Under the pieces are notes generated by a model. It saw only the letters and a list, made by a program, of their open reading frames with translations, was not told the origin of the DNA and ran no database searches. Position numbers and translations under genes: made by a program. Positions 1-26,730 of a stretch of 26,730 nucleotides of DNA are shown in pieces (the stretch's first letter is position 1; each line of letters begins with the position of its first letter). The stretch lies in the NCBI GenBank assembly GCA_003427395.1, contig BFEA01000205.1:1507047-1533776 (forward strand), read 5' to 3'. The stretch is from Chara braunii. Lineage: Eukaryota > Streptophyta > Charophyceae > Charales > Characeae.

Positions 1-2
1 CC

Positions 3-3
<1 letters not shown>

Positions 4-51
<48 letters not shown>
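4..51. repeat. (GA)n microsatellite
   Basis: Uninterrupted AG dinucleotides at the window's left edge; the same repeat recurs at 7611, 15970, 16625, 21574 and 24134. Confidence 0.97.
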
Positions 52-54
<3 letters not shown>

Positions 55-217
55 AGGTTACCTGGTCGTAGCTGGCGATTTTGCCGACCCCAACTCCCTA
101 TCGTTGTGGACGTGTAGAGACTCCATCCTGTCCAAATACAGTAATGATAATAAGGAGTTACGTTGATGGGAATAAGGTAGGCCGTATCTGATCATCGGGT
201 CACATGCAGTGGACCTG

Positions 218-247
218 AGGGAGGGAGTGAGGGAGGGAGGGAGGGAG
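218..247. repeat. (GGGA)n short repeat
   Basis: Near-perfect tetranucleotides GAGG/GAGT over about 30 bases. Confidence 0.85.
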
Positions 248-548
248 TATGCTGCACTGGAAGGAACTAGTTATTGCTAAAGATGACGTGGCAGTTGCAC
301 TGTGCAGTGCGATGCGTAAAAGTCATGTCTTGGTCCCAATGACAGCTCTCCCTCCCCCTGAGAAAATAGGCCTGCGGAAGTCCACGTGTCGTTGGCTGAG
401 AAGCAATGGCTGTTCCTGTGGTCCTGCCTGTTCCTTAACCCCTTTTCTGTTTTGACCCCTCTTTCCTTGACGTACGATCATTGTGTCATCGTACAACTCG
501 TATCGCCACGGTCGATTCCGTGAAAGCCTAACCATCGATCAATCTCTT

Positions 549-690
549 CTGTCCATCCATGCATCCATCCATCCAATCCTCTCCCATCGTATCCCTCTCC
601 TATCCTATCCTGTCCCATCTAGTCCCATCCAGTCCCATCCAGTCCCATCCCGTCCCATCCCGTCCCATCCCGTCCCATCCAAGTTCATCC
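549..690. repeat. 10-bp minisatellite GTCCCATCCA, first block
   Basis: From 611 to 690 each ten bases is a variant of AGTCCCATCC or CGTCCCATCC, exactly in step. The left part (549-610) is a looser CCATC/TATCC version. Confidence 0.92.
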
Positions 691-700
691 AGTCGTATAT

Positions 701-720
701 CATTCATTCATGAATGAATG
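701..720. repeat. Perfect 20-bp palindrome of ATTC/GAAT units
   Basis: CATTCATTCA is followed at once by its exact reverse complement. It sits between the two 10-bp repeat blocks and is followed by loose GAAT repeats to about 765. Confidence 0.9.
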
Positions 721-830
721 CATGACTGGATGCATGCATTGAGTGAATGAATGAGTTAATGAATGACTGTACAAAAGAACGAACAGACGGATGGATGGAC
801 GGATTGAATCTTTTCCCATCGTATCCTCTC

Positions 831-913
831 CTATCCTATCCAGTCCCATCTAGCCCCATCCAGTCTCATCCAGTCCTATCCATTCCCATCCAGTTCCATC
901 CAGTTACATCCAG
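831..913. repeat. 10-bp minisatellite, second block
   Basis: The same decamer family (CAGTCCCATC, CAGTCTCATC, CAGTTCCATC and others), in the same orientation as the block at 549-690 but more diverged. Confidence 0.88.
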
Positions 914-936
914 GCATTTATCATTCCAGAATGAAT

Positions 937-1345
937 ACTGACCGAGCAAAAGTACTGACAACATACTGAGAAAAACAAAGTGAGAGCATACTGAGAGCGT
1001 ACATTGTACGGGGAAAATACCGAGAGCGGACCGAGAACAGACCGAGAACAGACAGAACAGGCTCAGAACCTTCTGAGAACCTTCTGAGAACCGGCTGAGA
1101 GCCGAGCTGAGACCAAGCTGAGGTCAGGCTGATGTCATGCTGAGAACACGCTGAGAACACAGACTCAGAACAGATAGAATAGACGGAGAAAAGAGTCAAC
1201 ACAGACTGAGAAAAAGGCTGAAAAAAGACAGAACAGACCGAGAACATAGAATGTCTTGGCAACAGACTGGGAACGGACAGCGCGGACAGAAGCGACTGAG
1301 AACAAAAACAGAACCATCAGTGCAGAAGATACTGACTGAGAGCTG
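937..1345. repeat. Degenerate 11-bp repeat, consensus near GAGAACAGACC
   Basis: Phrases such as GACCGAGAACA, CCTTCTGAGAA and CGCTGAGAACA recur at about 11-base spacing for 400 bases with many substitutions. The ORFs that cross it on the - strand are products of this repeat. Confidence 0.75.
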
Positions 1346-1579
1346 ACAGAAGCTTCTTCTGTGAATAGGAACCACGGGAGAAGGGGACTACTCACATTGG
1401 AATTTTATCAAGGAGAGCCCCAGCCCCATCCGAGTCTAAAAAAAGAAAAAAAGAAGAAAAAAAAGAACAGGTAGTGAACTGCGGACAGACAGCATGCAAA
1501 TGGGAAGGAGAGAACTGAGAGAGGGCTGGATCACATAGACCACCACGGACGTCGCGGTCCTTTGAAAACGACTTTGAAG

Positions 1580-1694
1580 CTATACTATCTTCCCCTTCAT
1601 AGAGCGTTTGGCCATTTTCGCGGTATCTAGACTGAAAGTTGCACTAAATACAGCTATGATGACCGTAAGTTCCATTCGGGGGAAGACGTTAGGC
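1580..1694. mobile_element. Short inverted-repeat element (MITE-like), copy 1
   Basis: About 70 bases (1620-1694) match 24872-24950 at about 80% by eye: TCTAGACTGAAAGTTGCAC against CCTAGACTGAAACTTGCAC. The ends form an imperfect inverted repeat around TCTTCCCC and GGGGAAGA. There is no coding sequence. I call it non-autonomous because of its size and paired ends; the superfamily is unknown. Confidence 0.6.
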
Positions 1695-2065
1695 TATTAT
1701 TACTCTGGCTGCCCAGGCCCCAGGACCTGCCTGGTAGCCGGGGAAGGCCCCTGGGCTACCTGAGCGCCAGGGGCCCGGGGGGGAAAGGATATCATGGCCA
1801 GCTGAGGTGGCTGGCAGCGTCGTGGAGGTCTTGCCCGCCGCCAGATGCTGTTGAATTTCTTTCTGGGGGCCTACTGCCCTCCGTTTTTTTTTTCTTTTTA
1901 TTTTTCTTTCAAATTTGGCCAACCTCCCCTGTTAATCTTGCAAGATCAATGGTGGAGATTTGCTCCGCGAGGCACAAGTCACAATGGCAGTTTTGCTGGG
2001 GCGTTTGAATGTGAATGCCCCAGCTAAACTGCCACGGTGACTTGAATTGTGTTCGCCCTCCAGCC

Positions 2066-2262
2066 ATCGTTGTTGTTGTTATTGTTGTTCTTTTTCTTCT
2101 TCTTCTACTCCTCCTCCTCCTCCTCCTCCTTCTCCTCCTCCTCCTCCTCCTCCTACTGCTACTACTGCTACTACTGCTACTACTGCTGCTCCTACTGCCA
2201 CTGATACGACCACTACTACTACTACTACTACTACTATTACTACTATTACTACTACTACTACT

Positions 2263-2321
<59 letters not shown>

Positions 2322-2975
2322 GACTACTACTAGTAGTACTTCTACCACTACGACCACCACCACTACTACTACGACCACTGCGACCACCACTACGACCACC
2401 ACTACTACTACTACTACCACTACTACTACCACTACTACTACCACTACTACCACCTCTCCTACTACTGCTACCACTACTACCACCTCTCCTACCACTACTA
2501 CTACTGCTACCACCACTACCACCACTACCACCACTACCGCCACCACTACCACTACCACCACTGCTACGGCCACTACTACCACTACTCCGACTATCACTGC
2601 TACCACTACGACTACCCCGACTACGACTACCACTGCTGCTACCACTACTACTACTACTGCTACTACTGCTGCTACTGCTGCTACTGATGCTACTACTGCT
2701 ACTACGACCATGATTGCTACTACTACCACTACTACCACTACTGCTACTACTGCTGCTGCTACTGCTACTGCTACTGCTACTGCTACTGCTACTGCTACTG
2801 CTGCTACTACTGCTACTGCTACTGCTACTGCTACTACTGCTAGTACTACTACTGCTACTGCTACTACTGCTAGTACTACTGCTACTACTATTGCTACTAC
2901 TGCTACTACTACTATTGCTACTACTGCTACTACTGCTACTACTACTACTACTACTACGACTACTATTACTACTAT
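2066..2975. repeat. Compound triplet repeat (GTT, CTC, ACT, ACC, GCT)
   Basis: Over 900 bases of trinucleotides in step, mainly ACT with ACC and GCT variants in patches (for example an alternating GCTACT stretch near 2755-2830). It reads as poly-Thr/Leu on + and poly-Val/Ala on -, which explains the long but meaningless ORFs here. Confidence 0.95.
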
Positions 2976-3445
2976 TCTTCTCCCGCGCTTCGTTAGGGAC
3001 CTCCCGCCATCTTCCTCTTCCCTCCTGCCTTGTCTCTCCTCCCTCCCATTATCTACGTCGATCCTCTCTCTTACCTTCATCTCCCTCCCATCAACATCCC
3101 TCGTCCTGCCTGCTATCGACCTCCTTCCTCTCGCACCCTCTCTCTCCTCCCTTCCGCCATCTTCCTCCCTCCTTCCGCTATCTCCCTCTTTCCACCCTTC
3201 CTCTGCCACCTCCTGCCCGCCATTTAACTCCGTCCTCTCATGCCGCTTCTCAGCCTCCCTCCCACCATCTGCCTCCCTCCTCTCTCGTGCCATCTCCCTT
3301 CCCCTTTCCCACCATCTACCGTCCTCTTTCTTGCACCATCCCTACCCTCCCTCCCGCTATCTACTGCCCTCCTCTCTACCCCTCTCCCCCTCTCCCCCTC
3401 TCCTCCTCTCCCTCTCCCCCTCTCCCCCTCTCCCCTGCGCCCTGA
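2976..3445. repeat. Pyrimidine-rich tract, CTCCCTCC-like
   Basis: About 470 bases strongly dominated by C and T on the + strand, with loose CCTCCCTCC and, at 3371-3433, CTCTCCCC repeats. It ends about 75 bases before exon A. Confidence 0.85.
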
Positions 3446-3519
3446 GAAGTAATGGCTGATGCAGTATTCTGAAACGCCTGCCTTTTTTCGAACCGTTTGC
3501 CGCTCTCCTATGAATGCAG

Positions 3520-25919
<22,400 letters not shown>

Positions 25920-26730
25920 GTGAGTGTTCCTTTAATTCAGTTATTAGGATGTGAACTTGTGTCCTGTTTTTCACTAACAGTGGTTACATCTTTGTACGGG
26001 CTGGGTCTACCTCGGTGAGTGAGGTGAGAGACCCAAATTAAATGCCCCCTTTGTGATCGTATCGGGCCCAGAAAGGTGGAACTGAGTGTTCCTGTGCTGT
26101 CCATCCTTTTAGGATTCTAGGTCAGTTTGTGTGCATCGGTGGTCTCTGTGAGTGCCTGCTCCTGAGCTGGCACTGTAAAGGTGGCACGGAGGGGAAGAGT
26201 TATTTTGTTCGTAGATCCACAAGGTATGCCATTATTTTGTTCGTAGACCCACAAGGTGTGTCGTTCCGACATGAGGTGTGGGCTCTGGTTGCTGAGTCCA
26301 CAGGGTGTTGTTTGCTTCTGGGCGATTTTACCCGGCATTTTCGACAGTTTGAGGTGTTCTCATTCCTTGATAATTAGGCGAAGCTGTTGTGTTCAGTTGT
26401 GTATTAAGCGTTGTTTTATAAATTTGTACAAAAAAAAAACAGAAGTTCAAGTAACAGATTTTGTACAGGAGTAGGAGATTTTGATATCATTTTATTTTAT
26501 ATGGAATGGTTGACCATCGCACGGAAGTATCACATGATGTGATGGTGTGTTTTAGTATTTTTTTTTAACCCATTCTCCAGTGTTGCACACCCTGACCGTC
26601 GGCGACCCTTGACTGGTCGGCTGCCGACCCGCCGACCGGTCGGCTGGTCGGCACCTACTGGTCGGGGGTCGTCGGCACCCCGCAAAAAAAAATAAAAATA
26701 AAAAATGTTTTTTTTTTTTTTTTTGGGTCC
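25920..26730 (+). other. Start of the next PP2Ac intron, open at the window end
   Basis: Begins with gtgagt. The next conserved block (CLHGGLS) is absent. It includes a 32-bp direct duplication around TATTTTGTTCGTAGA (26201 and 26233) and, at 26595-26677, a cluster of GGTCGGC and GCCGACC heptamers in both orientations followed by A and T runs. Confidence 0.8.

Larger units (their letters stand above)
1..3519 (+). other. Non-coding sequence upstream of exon A, inferred intron
   Basis: The base before exon A is a splice acceptor, so at least the adjacent sequence is intron of the PP2Ac gene. I looked for the missing N-terminal exon (acidic-Leu, QI..L, C.PLSE pattern) and did not find it. The stretch is mostly tandem repeats, listed separately. 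Between them, 61-217, 248-548, 1346-1579 and 1695-2065 show nothing I recognise. Confidence 0.6.

Noticed and set aside
2015-3459. Long ORFs on both strands (poly-Leu, poly-Thr, poly-Val/Ala), up to 470 codons
   Set aside because: They are translations of a triplet microsatellite and the following pyrimidine tract; any frame is open.

Overview
The window looks like nuclear DNA of a eukaryote from the green lineage, most likely a streptophyte. I read it as a charophyte alga such as Chara, but that name is inference. It holds one recognisable gene on the + strand: the middle part of a catalytic subunit of protein phosphatase 2A (PP2Ac). Six exons (3520-3576, 8352-8435, 8823-8894, 23318-23389, 25059-25099, 25853-25919) join in frame to 131 codons. 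They match human PP2Ac residues 28 to 158 without a gap and carry the GDxHG, GDxVDRG and GNHE metallophosphatase motifs. Wording such as [11 protein letters not shown] and DYFPLTAL fits plant PP2Ac subfamily II. The start codon and the C-terminal half lie outside the window.

Everything else is intron, and the introns are very large: 4,775, 387, 14,423, 1,669 and 753 bases. Bases 1-3519 hold simple and degenerate tandem repeats (10-bp and 11-bp units, a 0.9-kb triplet block, a pyrimidine-only-like tract). The 4.8-kb intron holds inverted-repeat elements of one family, a tRNA-derived SINE and a 215-bp tandem array. The 14.4-kb intron holds pieces of non-LTR retrotransposons near 9.2-9.9, 11.2 and 19.5-20.85 kb. 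Between them is a chain of degenerate minisatellites: GCGCACA-rich arrays, an array of CAG|GT units, and satellites built around a short hairpin on both sides of a 640-base assembly gap. A 61-base direct duplication around a single N at 12899 is almost certainly an assembly join.

There is no operon, CRISPR array, rRNA or clearly functional tRNA. The observations most worth a second look are: the hairpin-centred satellite, whose stem keeps pairing through compensatory changes while the unit length shifts (about 82-87, 59 and 49 bp); a phase-0 exon-like block of 129 nt at 22793-22921 in the sense strand of the giant intron; the CAG|GT tandem array; and several small inverted-repeat elements present in more than one copy.
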